Below, in pieces: positions 15,644-24,628 of a DNA stretch of 32,483 nt. Both the position numbers and the translations under genes were made by a program. How positions within the stretch are numbered: position 1 is the stretch's first letter; every line of letters starts with the position of its first letter. The notes below the pieces were generated by a model, which was not told the origin of the DNA, made no database searches, and saw only the letters and a program-made list of their open reading frames with translations. This DNA is from Acidimicrobiales bacterium (GTDB taxonomy: Bacteria > Actinomycetota > Acidimicrobiia > Acidimicrobiales > UBA8190), in the NCBI GenBank assembly GCA_031292675.1, contig JARLGQ010000062.1, forward strand, positions 1 through 32,483, written 5' to 3'.

Positions 15644-16327
15644 ATGGTGGCAGCGACAGCGCGGTGCGGTCCGTTGGCCCTCGTGGGCGGGGGCGAGTGG
15701 AGCGAAGGGTGTGACTTCGATGCCGAGCTCCTGGCCGCGTCGGGTGGAGACGAGGTCCTGGTGCTGCCGACCGCCGCCGCCTACGAGCATCCCGAGAAGG
15801 CGGTGCACAGCGCCGAGTCCTGGTTCGCCTCGCTGGGCGGTAGGGCCCGTGGTCTGATGGTGCTCGGTCGCGCCGACGCCGAGGACGCCGCGTTCGCCGC
15901 CGAGGTCCGGGCCGGACACTTCTTGTACCTGGCGGGGGGATCGCCGATGCACCTGCGGTCGGTGCTCAAAGCATCGGCGGTGTGGGAGGCGTTGCTGGAC
16001 GCGTGGCGGCACGGGGCTGTGGTGGCGGGCTCGTCGGCGGGCGCCATGGTCCTCACCGATCCGATGGTCGATCCCCGCGGAGGTGCGTTGACGGTCGGGC
16101 TCGGCATGGTGGAGGAGCTGGCGGTGATCCCGCATTTCGGCGACGAGAACGCCGAGAAGGTCCACCGCTCGATCGCGCTGGCGGCCCCGGGGCTTCCCGT
16201 CGTCGGGTTACCGGAGCGCACCGCTCTGATCCGCGACCCCGACGGAGGGTGGCGCCAGGCGGGACGAGGGACGGTGCAGGTGTTCGTGAGCGGCAAGCCC
16301 GCCGGCCTCGACGCCCTGCCGCGCTGA
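15644..16327 (+). CDS. S51-type peptidase / cyanophycinase-like protein
   Basis: A 227-aa protein with the class I glutamine-amidotransferase-like fold of peptidase family S51 (dipeptidase E, cyanophycinase). The N-terminus has the LALVGGGEW strand-turn. The nucleophile elbow is GSSAGAM with Ser131. A His in VIPHFG (His164) and a Glu in GLPERTALI (Glu191) sit where the remaining triad members of dipeptidase E are expected. The second signature LAGGSPMHL resembles the GGNT/GGDQ motif that family members have. Substrate is likely an aspartyl or isoaspartyl peptide, but a non-peptidase role is possible. The ATG at 15644 is chosen because it begins the domain and has a leaderless promoter arrangement. 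Confidence 0.78.
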   Translation: MVAATARCGPLALVGGGEWSEGCDFDAELLAASGGDEVLVLPTAAAYEHPEKAVHSAESWFASLGGRARGLMVLGRADAEDAAFAAEVRAGHFLYLAGGSPMHLRSVLKASAVWEALLDAWRHGAVVAGSSAGAMVLTDPMVDPRGGALTVGLGMVEELAVIPHFGDENAEKVHRSIALAAPGLPVVGLPERTALIRDPDGGWRQAGRGTVQVFVSGKPAGLDALPR

Positions 16328-16338
16328 ACGGTCCGAGG

Positions 16339-16893
16339 TCAGTCCGCCTCGGCGATGGTCACCGACTCGATGGTGACCTTCTCGCTGGTCTTGCCCGAGC
16401 GCGAACCCACGGCGTCGATGGCGGCCACCGTCTCGAGACCCGACACCACCTTGCCGAACAGCGAATAGCTGGGCGGCAGGCGCATCCCGTCGGAGCCCGA
16501 GATGACGAAGAACTGGCTTCCGTTGGTGTTGGGCCCGGCATTGGCCATCGCCAGCGATCCCAGCTCGTAGCGGCCCGGGGCCGGGAGCTCGTCGGCGAAC
16601 TGGTACCCGGGGCCACCCGTGCCGGTGCCGGTGGGGTCTCCACCCTGGAGCACGAAGCCGGGGATGACGCGGTGGAAGACGATGCCGTCGAAGTAGTGGT
16701 AGCGGGCCAGGAACACGAAGCTGTTCACCGTCCGGGGTGCCGCCTGCGGGTCGAGCGCGATGGTCATGGTCCCCTTCGAGGTGACCATGGTGGCCGTGTA
16801 GCGCTTGGCGCTGTCGATGGACATGGGGGGCTCGCCCGGAAAGGACCGGCGCTGGGGGCTCGAGCCGTCGGCGGCGGGGAGTTCGACGGGCAT
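16339..16893 (-). CDS. Peptidyl-prolyl cis-trans isomerase, cyclophilin type (cytoplasmic)
   Basis: A 184-aa cyclophilin without signal peptide or membrane segment. Family motifs are present in order: NSFVFLARYHYFDGIVFHRVIPGF (catalytic Arg in FHRVIP), then [16 protein letters not shown], and [15 protein letters not shown] with the conserved QFF. It catalyses prolyl isomerisation during protein folding. The ATG at 16893 has AGGAGG 7 nt upstream. The gene follows the membrane-anchored paralogue by 64 bp on the same strand. The first 24 residues (rich in Pro and Ser) precede a second Met at the start of the conserved part. Confidence 0.94.
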   Translation of the reverse strand: MPVELPAADGSSPQRRSFPGEPPMSIDSAKRYTATMVTSKGTMTIALDPQAAPRTVNSFVFLARYHYFDGIVFHRVIPGFVLQGGDPTGTGTGGPGYQFADELPAPGRYELGSLAMANAGPNTNGSQFFVISGSDGMRLPPSYSLFGKVVSGLETVAAIDAVGSRSGKTSEKVTIESVTIAEAD

Positions 16894-16957
16894 GGTGGGT
16901 CCTCCTGTCGGGGTTGTCGCAGAACGGTACCGGGGAATGCGGGGTCGCTGCGCCGGC

Positions 16958-17731
16958 CTACGAGGTCGAGATGGTGACCGAGAGGATGCGGTGGATCACC
17001 TTGGGGGGAACGCCGTTGGCCGACGTGTTGGGGTTGCCGTCCCCGTTGATCTTCGTGGCCACGCTGAGCCCCGACGTCACGTGCCCGAAAAGGGTGTAGT
17101 TGGGCGCCAGTGACTCACCCTCGTTGCCGGTGACGACGAAGAACTGGCTGCCGTTGGTGTTGGGCCCCGAATTGGCCATGGCTACCGATCCGATCGGGTA
17201 CTGCGGGCTGGCTTTCGCCGGGAGCTCGTCGGTGAACTTGTACCCGGGGCCGCCGGTGCCGGTCCCGGTGGGGTCACCGGTCTGGTCCATGAACTTCGGG
17301 ATCACGCGGTGGAAGGTCACACAGTTGAAGAAGTCCTTCTTGGCCAGGAACACGAAGTTGTTCGCCGTGATGGGCGTGTGCTGGGTGTCGAGGGTGATGA
17401 CGAAGGTCCCGGCATCGGTCTTGACCGCCGCCTTGTAGGTCTTGGCCGTGTCGATGGTCATGGCCGGGGGCTTGCTCCACGACGGCTTGTGCAGCGTGGT
17501 GCTCGGGCTCGACGAGCAGCCTCCCGCCACCGCCGCGTTGTCGGCGACCTGCTGGGCGGTCAATTTCGTCTTGCCCGGCTTGAGCAGGAAGTACACGCCG
17601 ACGACGACGGCTGCCACGACGAGGAGCGTGATGACCCTCCGGACCCTGGCGCGCCGGCGTCGCTGGCGCGCCAGGGCGGCCATCTTCGCCTCACGCGCCG
17701 AGCGCTTGCGGGCTCGCTTCTCGGTAGGCAC
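16958..17731 (-). CDS. Membrane-anchored cyclophilin-type peptidyl-prolyl isomerase
   Basis: A 257-aa protein. A strongly basic N-terminus of about 35 residues ([12 protein letters not shown] and [11 protein letters not shown]) is followed by one transmembrane helix ([18 protein letters not shown]). A linker and a cyclophilin domain come next, with [20 protein letters not shown] and [15 protein letters not shown]. Topology predicts the isomerase outside the membrane, where it would help fold exported proteins. The GTG at 17731 is chosen because it precedes the basic region and lies 8 nt after a TAGGGT -10-like motif; upstream in-frame sequence is low-complexity and covers the lysC promoter region. 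It is divergent from lysC and likely co-transcribed with the cytoplasmic paralogue. Confidence 0.9.
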   Translation of the reverse strand: MPTEKRARKRSAREAKMAALARQRRRRARVRRVITLLVVAAVVVGVYFLLKPGKTKLTAQQVADNAAVAGGCSSSPSTTLHKPSWSKPPAMTIDTAKTYKAAVKTDAGTFVITLDTQHTPITANNFVFLAKKDFFNCVTFHRVIPKFMDQTGDPTGTGTGGPGYKFTDELPAKASPQYPIGSVAMANSGPNTNGSQFFVVTGNEGESLAPNYTLFGHVTSGLSVATKINGDGNPNTSANGVPPKVIHRILSVTISTS

Positions 17732-17739
17732 GGCCCGCC

Positions 17740-17745
17740 ACCCTA
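17740..17745 (-). promoter_or_regulatory. Candidate -10 of the anchored cyclophilin gene (leaderless type)
   Basis: The minus strand reads TAGGGT, 8 nt before the GTG at 17731, with no ribosome-binding site. This is the same hexamer and spacing as upstream of ccr. Confidence 0.4.
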
Positions 17746-17893
17746 TCCGGCGACGGTGCCTACCAACGCTCGCCCATCGGAGCCCGGGTACCGGTCCGCC
17801 GCTGCTCGAGGGGTGGCGGCCCTTCCGGCACCGGCAACAGGCACGCCTCCCGGGCCCGGCCGTGCTCGGGGGTGGGGGGGTATCACGCTCCGG

Positions 17894-17899
17894 TAACTT
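17894..17899 (+). promoter_or_regulatory. Candidate -10 of lysC (leaderless type)
   Basis: TAACTT ends 7 nt before the ATG at 17907. No Shine-Dalgarno site is present and no riboswitch-like structure was seen in the 175-bp divergent region. Confidence 0.45.
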
Positions 17900-17906
17900 T
17901 CGCTCC

Positions 17907-19124
17907 ATGGCGTTGTTGGTGCAGAAGTACGGCGGGACGTCGGTGAGTGACGCCGAACGGGTGCGCGCTGTCGCCGACCACGTGGCCCGGACCCGGCGCC
18001 AGGGCACCGACGTGGTCGTCGTCGTGAGCGCCATGGGCAAGACCACCGACGACCTGCTCCGCCTGGCCGGCGACGTGAGCACCGTGCAGCCGCCCCGAGA
18101 GCTCGACATGCTCCTGACCTCGGGCGAGCGGGTGTCGATGGCGTTGCTGTGCATGGCGCTGGCGGAGCTCGGTGTCGACGCCGTGTCCTACACCGGCAGC
18201 CAGGCGGGCATCATCACCGATACCACGCACCTCAAGGCGAAGATCGTGGAGATCAAGGCCGACCGGCTCCGGGCCGCGCTGGACGAGGGCCGGGTCCCCG
18301 TGGTGGCCGGGTTCCAGGGGGTGTCGCTCGAGCGCGACGTGACGACGCTCGGGCGCGGCGGCTCCGACACCACCGCCGTGGCGCTGGCCGCGTCGCTCGG
18401 CGCCGAGGCCTGTGAGATCTACACCGACGTGCCGGGGGTCTTCAGCGCCGATCCCCGCATCGTCCCCGAGGCTCGGCGCCTGCCCCGGGTCAGTTTCGAG
18501 GAGATGCTCGACATCGCCGCCAGCGGGGGGCGTGTGCTGGCGTTGCGATCCGTCGAGTTCGCCCGCAACCACGGCGTGCCACTGCACGTCCGTTCCAGCT
18601 TCACCTGGGAGCCCGGCACCTGGGTGGTCGAGGAGGATGAGTCCATGGAACAGGCTGTCGTCACCGCCGTCACCCACGACACCTCCGAGGCCAAGGTGAC
18701 CGTGACCGGCGTCCCGGACAAGCCCGGCATCGCGGCCCGGCTGTTCCGGGCTCTTGCCGACCGTGCCGTCAACGTGGACACCATCGTGCAGAACACGTCC
18801 CTGCACGGCACGACCGACATCTCCTTCACGGTCCCCAAGACCGACCTCGATGCCAGCCTCGAGGTGGCCCGGGCACTGGCGCCCGAGATCGGCGCGGGCG
18901 AGGTCATGGCCGACGACGGCATCGCCAAGGTGTCGCTCGTGGGGGCGGGGATGCGCAGCCACCCCGGCGTGTCCGCCTCCATGTTCGAGATCCTCGCCGC
19001 GGCCGGCATCAACATCGAGATGATCTCGACCTCCTCGATCCGCCTCTCGTGTGTGGTGCGCGCCGATCGTGTCGAGGAGGCCGTGCGCCTGCTGCACGAG
19101 GGGTTCGAGCTGTCAGCCGGCTGA
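17907..19124 (+). CDS. lysC: Aspartate kinase
   Basis: A 405-aa monofunctional aspartokinase, first enzyme of the aspartate pathway to Lys, Thr, Met and diaminopimelate. The kinase domain starts with VQKYGGTSV and contains [13 protein letters not shown] and [15 protein letters not shown]. The C-terminal third has two ACT regulatory domains, including [13 protein letters not shown], the type that binds Lys/Thr for feedback inhibition in the Corynebacterium enzyme. An internal ATG at 18645 behind a perfect ribosome-binding site predicts a separate beta chain, as in Corynebacterium and Bacillus (alpha2beta2). asd follows after 23 bp, the usual actinobacterial order. Confidence 0.96.
   Translation: MALLVQKYGGTSVSDAERVRAVADHVARTRRQGTDVVVVVSAMGKTTDDLLRLAGDVSTVQPPRELDMLLTSGERVSMALLCMALAELGVDAVSYTGSQAGIITDTTHLKAKIVEIKADRLRAALDEGRVPVVAGFQGVSLERDVTTLGRGGSDTTAVALAASLGAEACEIYTDVPGVFSADPRIVPEARRLPRVSFEEMLDIAASGGRVLALRSVEFARNHGVPLHVRSSFTWEPGTWVVEEDESMEQAVVTAVTHDTSEAKVTVTGVPDKPGIAARLFRALADRAVNVDTIVQNTSLHGTTDISFTVPKTDLDASLEVARALAPEIGAGEVMADDGIAKVSLVGAGMRSHPGVSASMFEILAAAGINIEMISTSSIRLSCVVRADRVEEAVRLLHEGFELSAG
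18631..18636 (+). promoter_or_regulatory. Internal ribosome-binding site for the aspartokinase beta chain
   Basis: AGGAGG, 8 nt before an in-frame ATG at 18645. This is one of the strongest Shine-Dalgarno matches in the window and lies within a coding region whose own start has none. Confidence 0.6.
18645..19124 (+). CDS. lysC: Aspartate kinase beta (regulatory) subunit, internal in-frame product
   Basis: A nested 159-aa product consisting of the two ACT domains of LysC. The ATG at 18645 is in the lysC frame. The predicted N-terminus [20 protein letters not shown] closely matches where the Corynebacterium glutamicum beta subunit begins, by my memory of that sequence. The alpha chain would hold both kinase and ACT domains, and beta would complete the inter-subunit effector site for Lys and Thr. 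Whether it is really made cannot be told from sequence, but ribosome-binding site, spacing and position all agree. Confidence 0.65.
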   Translation: MEQAVVTAVTHDTSEAKVTVTGVPDKPGIAARLFRALADRAVNVDTIVQNTSLHGTTDISFTVPKTDLDASLEVARALAPEIGAGEVMADDGIAKVSLVGAGMRSHPGVSASMFEILAAAGINIEMISTSSIRLSCVVRADRVEEAVRLLHEGFELSAG

Positions 19125-19135
19125 GCCTGGCCCGT

Positions 19136-20176
<1,041 letters not shown>

Positions 20177-20191
20177 GCGTTCGTTCCGGCG

Positions 20192-20884
20192 CTAGTTCGA
20201 AGGCGGCCGGAGTCGCTCCGTGGCTCCCGTGGTGGCCCGGCCCACCATGACGGCGATGCGACGGGCCAGATTCACGGCGTGGTCGCCGAACCGCTCGTAG
20301 AAACGGGCCACCAGGGCCGCCTCGATGGCGACGGGCAACGGCATCGAGCCGCTGGCGATCTCGGCGGTGAGCGTGACGTGCAGCTCGTCGAGCTCGTCGT
20401 CGAGCTCTTCGACCTCGTCGGCCACCGGGGCGCGATCGGCGTACGCGTCGGCGGTGGCGCGCCACATGTCGCACGCCACTTCCCCCATCTGCTCGACCAG
20501 TCCGCGGGCACGGGGTGACAGCTCCACCCCGAGGCCGCGCACGGCGCGCCGGGACACGTGTTCGGCGAGGTCGCCGCTGCGCTCGAGCTCGGGCAGCATG
20601 CGCAGCACGGCCACGAGGTAGCGCAGTTCGTCGGGGCCCGTGGCCCGCAGGGCGAGCTGGCTCTGAGCCAGCTGCTCCACCTCGCGGTACAGCGCGTCGA
20701 TCGTGTCGTCGCTCTCGGCCAGCACACGCGCCGCCTCGCGATCTCCGTCGAGCAGACAGTGCGTCGCACCGGCCACGCCCTCACCCACCAGCGCGAAGAG
20801 CTTGATCACCTCGCGGTCGATGTGCTCCAGGCTGTCGGTGACCTCGTCGCTGTGGGGCAGCTCGACCACGACCCGTTTCACCAC
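20192..20884 (-). CDS. phoU: PhoU family phosphate-signalling protein
   Basis: A 230-aa all-helical protein with two PhoU repeats. In the second repeat RFYERFGDHAVNLARR carries the E/DxxxD metal-binding motif, and the first repeat has the related ELERSGDLAEHVSRR. PhoU proteins damp phosphate uptake and PhoR/PhoP signalling. No pst transporter or two-component genes adjoin it, so it is an orphan copy whose partner is elsewhere. The GTG at 20884 lies 6 nt after a TACGGT hexamer and has no ribosome-binding site, supporting a leaderless mRNA. It lies 45 bp downstream of the NADH dehydrogenase gene. Confidence 0.9.
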   Translation of the reverse strand: MVKRVVVELPHSDEVTDSLEHIDREVIKLFALVGEGVAGATHCLLDGDREAARVLAESDDTIDALYREVEQLAQSQLALRATGPDELRYLVAVLRMLPELERSGDLAEHVSRRAVRGLGVELSPRARGLVEQMGEVACDMWRATADAYADRAPVADEVEELDDELDELHVTLTAEIASGSMPLPVAIEAALVARFYERFGDHAVNLARRIAVMVGRATTGATERLRPPSN

Positions 20885-20890
20885 CTTGCC

Positions 20891-20896
20891 ACCGTA
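20891..20896 (-). promoter_or_regulatory. Candidate -10 of phoU (leaderless type)
   Basis: The minus strand reads TACGGT, 6 nt before the GTG at 20884. It lies in the 45-bp gap after the NDH-2 gene. Confidence 0.4.
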
Positions 20897-20929
20897 GCGC
20901 CACCCAAACCGGAATTCGTCCCCAGCGTC

Positions 20930-22276
20930 TCAGGGATCAGCGTCGACGTCGGCCACGATGAGTCGGGGCCCCGACGGCCAGTCGAGGTAGCGCCACCACC
21001 AGTTGACCAGCACCACCACCCGGTTGCGGAATCCCACCAGGTAGACGAGATGGAGGCCGAGCCATGCCAGCCAGCCGAGCGTGCCGCGCAGGATGAGGCC
21101 GCCACGGAGCTGGGCGACGGCCGCGTGGCGCCCGATGGTCGCCATGAGTCCTTTGTCGTGGTAGGCGAAGGGGGTCGTGGGCAGGCCGGCGAGCTGCCGG
21201 CCGATCTGCCGCGCCGCGTGGCGCCCGGATTGGATGGCGACCTGGGCGACCTGGGGACAGGGCTCGGCTCGCCTCGGTCCCCATGGCACGGCCCCGGCGT
21301 CCCCGACCACGAACACCTCGGGGTGGCCCGCCACCGACAGGTCGGGCTCGAGCGCCACCCTCCCCCCCTTGCCGTGGGGCGTCGGGAGGGAGGCTGCCAA
21401 GGTGCCGTCGACGGTGACGCCCCCCGCCCACACCACGACCGCGGCCGGTATCGACTCGCCGTCTCGAAGGCGGACCCCCAGGGCGGTGACCTCGGCGACA
21501 GGGGTCCGGAGCCGGACCTCGACCCCGCGCGAGCACAACGTCTGGTAGGCGTAGGCGCTGGCCTTTTGCTCGAAGCCGGGGAGCAGCCGCTCCCCGGCTT
21601 CGAGCAGGACGACCTTGGAGCGCTCGGGGTCGATGCGGAGGCGGTCGCGGAGAACCGACACCGCCAGCAGCTCGAGCAGTGCGCCCGAGATCTCCACCCC
21701 GGTGGCGCCGCCGCCCACCACCACGAAGGTGGGCGCCCCGCCGTCGAAGTCCTCGGGGTGGGCGTCGGCAGCCTCGAGGCGTCCCAGGACGTGGTTCCTC
21801 AGACGGCGGGCGTCGCCCAGCGTGTAGAGCGGGAACGAGTGTTCGGAGGCTCCGGGGACGGCGAAGTACCCGGTGGTGGCGCCCGTGGCCACGACGAGCC
21901 TGTCGTAGTCGAGGGAGCCGCCGTCCGCCAGCGCTACGCGGCGGGCCCCGACGTCGACCGACACGGCGCGGCCGTGGCGGAACACCACGTTGTGCTCGCG
22001 GCCGAAGATGGTGCGAACGGGATAGGCGACGTCGGCGGGATCGAGGCCGGCCGTGGCCACCTGGTACAGCAGCGGTTGGAAGGTGTGGAAGTTGTGGTGG
22101 TCGACGATGGTGACCTGCACCGGTTGGTCCTGGAGGTGCCGGACGGCGCTGAGCCCGGCGAAGCCCGCTCCGATCACCACCACGCGGTCCACTCCCTCAG
22201 GATGGCACGACAGGGTCGGCCGGCCCACCCGGTCCTCCGTGCCCTGCTCAGCGTGGTTCGTCTCACCCCCGCTCAT
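20930..22276 (-). CDS. ndh: Type II NADH:quinone oxidoreductase (NDH-2)
   Basis: A flavoprotein of up to 448 aa that passes electrons from NADH to membrane quinones without pumping protons. The FAD motif is VVVIGAGFAGLSAVRHL (about 32-48), followed by HHNFHTFQPLLYQVATAGL, a strong NDH-2 signature. The NADH motif is VVVGGGATGVEISGAL, and the second FAD contact is VFVVGDAGA. The C-terminal 60 residues are rich in Trp and Leu (LGWLAWLGLHLVYLVGFRNR), matching the amphipathic membrane-binding helices of the family. The start is uncertain: ATG 22276 has no ribosome-binding site, and GTG 22192 just before the FAD motif is an alternative. It follows the E1 gene by 27 bp and may use NADH made by that complex. 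Confidence 0.9.
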   Translation of the reverse strand: MSGGETNHAEQGTEDRVGRPTLSCHPEGVDRVVVIGAGFAGLSAVRHLQDQPVQVTIVDHHNFHTFQPLLYQVATAGLDPADVAYPVRTIFGREHNVVFRHGRAVSVDVGARRVALADGGSLDYDRLVVATGATTGYFAVPGASEHSFPLYTLGDARRLRNHVLGRLEAADAHPEDFDGGAPTFVVVGGGATGVEISGALLELLAVSVLRDRLRIDPERSKVVLLEAGERLLPGFEQKASAYAYQTLCSRGVEVRLRTPVAEVTALGVRLRDGESIPAAVVVWAGGVTVDGTLAASLPTPHGKGGRVALEPDLSVAGHPEVFVVGDAGAVPWGPRRAEPCPQVAQVAIQSGRHAARQIGRQLAGLPTTPFAYHDKGLMATIGRHAAVAQLRGGLILRGTLGWLAWLGLHLVYLVGFRNRVVVLVNWWWRYLDWPSGPRLIVADVDADP

Positions 22277-22303
22277 GGCGACGGGCCCCGACGGGCCACG
22301 GGG

Positions 22304-24520
22304 TCAGACCTTCGACAGCGCGCGCGCCCCCGCCACGATGTCTTGGACCTGGGGGAGGATGGCGTGTTCCAGGGACGGCTCGTACCCCACGAACGTGTCC
22401 TTGGCGGCGACCCGGGCCACGGGCGCGTCGAGATCCCAGAAGCAGTGTTCGGCGACCCACGCCGCCACCTCGGCGCCGAACCCCGCCGTCAGGGTGTCTT
22501 CGTGCACGACGAGGAGCCGGCCCGTGCGCTGCACCGACTCGCACACCATGTCGTGGTCCCACGGCGAGATCGTCCGCAGGTCGACGACCTCCACCGAGCA
22601 CCCTTCGGCCCCCAGCTCCTCGGCCGCCGCCATCGACTTGTGCACGGTGGCGCCCCACGTGGCGATGGTCAAGTCGTTCCCCGGTCGCGCCACGGTGCCG
22701 CGCCCGAAGGGCAACGTCCACCCGGGCCGCGGGACGGGGTCCGCCGCGTAGTGCTGCCGGTAGAGGTGCTTGTGCTCCAAGAAGAGCACCGGGTCCTCCG
22801 CCGCGAAGGCGCTGCGCAGCAGTCCGACGGCGTCGCGCGCCCGTGAAGGGAAGGCGATGAGGAGGCCCGGGATGTGGGCGAAGACCGACTCCCCGCTCTG
22901 TGAGTGCCAGATCGCCCCTCCCGTGAGGTAGCCGCCGATGGCGACGCGCACGACCAGGGGACAGGTGAAGTCGCCGTTCGATCTCCACCGGATGGTGGCG
23001 GCCTCGCTGCGCAGCTGCTGCATCGCCGGCCAGATGTAGTCGAAGAACTGGATCTCGGCGCAGGGCCGCAGCCCCCGCAGAGCCTGCCCCACCCCCCGGC
23101 CGATGATGTTCGACTCGGCCAGGGGCGTGTTGTAGCAGCGCGCCGAACCGAATCGTCGCTGCAACCCCCGGGTGACCCCGAACACCCCGCCCTTGCCCTC
23201 GACGTGGTCGAGCACGTCGTCGTCGGCGTCGGCGACGTCCTCGCCGAACACGCGGATGCGCTCGTCCCCGGCCAGCAGCTCGTGGAGGGTCAGGCGGATC
23301 GCCTCCGCCATGACCACCGGCTCGGGCTCCGATGGGCCGTCCCCGGCGGCCGGGCCCGGATCGGGATCCGGGCCGGGGGCGGGGGCGGGGAGCGACGGCA
23401 GGCGCAGCACGTTGTCGGTCACGGTGGCCGGATCCGGACGTGGCGCGGAAAGCGCCTCTTCCGCCGCCGCCGCGGCCAGGTCGCGCGCCTCGGCGCGCAG
23501 CGCCGCGGCCTGGTCCACGCTGAGCACGCCCTCGCTGACCAGCTGTCGCTCGAGGGTGTCGATGGGGTCGTGCGCCTGCTCCTGGGCCAGCTCCCCCGCG
23601 TCGCGGTACTTGGCCTGCGAGTCGGCCGAGGAGTGGGAGTAAGGGCGGGTCACGTGGGCGTGGATCAGACCGGGCCCCTCGCCGGCGCGCACCCGGGCCA
23701 CGGCGCGCGCCCCTTTGCTCCGGCACGAGGCGTAGTCCCAGCCGTCCATCCGGGTCACGGCCAGGCCCCGGAAGCCGCGCACCAGCTCGGCCACGGGAGC
23801 AGGGGACTGGTCGGCGGCACGCACCGAGATGGCGTACCCGTTGTCGGCCACGACGAAGAGCGTCGGCAGGTGGAGGCGGCAGGCGGTGTTGAGGCTCTCC
23901 CAGAACTCCCCCTCGGAGGTGGCTCCCTCGCCGAGCGACACGTAGGTGATCTCGTCGCCGTATGCCACGCATCCCGGCAGGCCGGGCCGCCGGGCGATGT
24001 AGCGGCCCCCCTCGGCGCACCCCACCGCCGGGAGGCACTGGCTCCCGGTGGGGCTCGACTGGGTGACGATGTTGTGCGTCACCGCACCCCAGTGGCACGG
24101 CATCTGGCGGCCCCCCGACGCCGGGTCCAGGGCCGACCCCACCGCCTGGAGCATCATGTCGAGAGGCGTCACGCCCAGGGCCAGCACCAGCGCCCGGTCG
24201 CGGTAATAGGGGAAGAACCAGTCGTAGGCGGGGCGCAGAGAGCGGGCCAGCGCCAGGAGCAGGATCTCGTGGCCGGCGCCCGAGATCTGGAAGAACACCC
24301 GGCTCTGCTTCTGCAGCAGGATCTCCCTGTCGTCGAGCGCCCGGGACAGACAGGCCAGGCGGAAGTCCGCGACCAGTTCCGACGCCGGGAATGCCCGCAG
24401 CGGCCCGCGGGTGGAGGCGGGCACGGAGTCGCCCTTCGTCCGGCGTCCGCCCAGGTCACCGGGGTCGGCCTGGGCCTGCACACCGGCCCTCCGCCCTACC
24501 GTGCCCTTGCGCACCACCAT
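22304..24520 (-). CDS. Fused 2-oxoacid dehydrogenase E1 (alpha-beta) component
   Basis: A protein of about 738 aa joining E1-alpha and E1-beta, separate subunits in many bacteria. The alpha half has SGAGHEILLLALA and a thiamine-diphosphate site GEGATSEGEFWESLN ending in DNGYAIS, as in fused branched-chain-type E1 enzymes, and the loop RPYSHSSADSQAKYR. A Pro/Asp/Gly linker (about residues 375-395) leads to the beta half: VFGEDVADADDDV, GVTRGLQRRFG, NTPLAESNIIG, GGAIWHSQSGES and RTISPWD. It decarboxylates a 2-oxoacid (branched-chain or pyruvate; not resolvable) and passes the acyl group to an E2, which with E3 is not in the window. The start is unclear: ATG 24520, GTG 24517 and GTG 24514 are consecutive, and a TAGCGT -10-like motif (24523-24528) would favour the GTGs if leaderless. 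Confidence 0.88.
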   Translation of the reverse strand: MVVRKGTVGRRAGVQAQADPGDLGGRRTKGDSVPASTRGPLRAFPASELVADFRLACLSRALDDREILLQKQSRVFFQISGAGHEILLLALARSLRPAYDWFFPYYRDRALVLALGVTPLDMMLQAVGSALDPASGGRQMPCHWGAVTHNIVTQSSPTGSQCLPAVGCAEGGRYIARRPGLPGCVAYGDEITYVSLGEGATSEGEFWESLNTACRLHLPTLFVVADNGYAISVRAADQSPAPVAELVRGFRGLAVTRMDGWDYASCRSKGARAVARVRAGEGPGLIHAHVTRPYSHSSADSQAKYRDAGELAQEQAHDPIDTLERQLVSEGVLSVDQAAALRAEARDLAAAAAEEALSAPRPDPATVTDNVLRLPSLPAPAPGPDPDPGPAAGDGPSEPEPVVMAEAIRLTLHELLAGDERIRVFGEDVADADDDVLDHVEGKGGVFGVTRGLQRRFGSARCYNTPLAESNIIGRGVGQALRGLRPCAEIQFFDYIWPAMQQLRSEAATIRWRSNGDFTCPLVVRVAIGGYLTGGAIWHSQSGESVFAHIPGLLIAFPSRARDAVGLLRSAFAAEDPVLFLEHKHLYRQHYAADPVPRPGWTLPFGRGTVARPGNDLTIATWGATVHKSMAAAEELGAEGCSVEVVDLRTISPWDHDMVCESVQRTGRLLVVHEDTLTAGFGAEVAAWVAEHCFWDLDAPVARVAAKDTFVGYEPSLEHAILPQVQDIVAGARALSKV

Positions 24521-24589
24521 CGACGCTACCCCCCTGTGCGGCCGACCGGTGGCCCTCGGAGGTCCCCCGTCGGTGTTACACCCCGGCGT

Positions 24590-24595
24590 TACGCT
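24590..24595 (+). promoter_or_regulatory. Candidate -10 of rmuC
   Basis: TACGCT, 33 nt before the rmuC ATG at 24629. The leader would be about 27 nt with a GGGAG site before the ATG, so this gene differs from the leaderless set. Confidence 0.3.
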
Positions 24596-24628
24596 CCCAC
24601 GCGTGCACCCTCGGAGCAGGGAGACCCG

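Noticed and set aside
20558-22846. Long plus-strand open frame of 762 codons opposite phoU, NDH-2 and E1
   Set aside because: It is antisense to three confidently identified genes, crosses their boundaries and has His/Arg/Gly/Val-biased composition typical of shadow frames in GC-rich DNA.
22904-24628. Upstream in-frame extension of rmuC to 22904
   Set aside because: The added 575 residues are antisense to the E1 gene and low-complexity; RmuC begins with its membrane segment at 24629.
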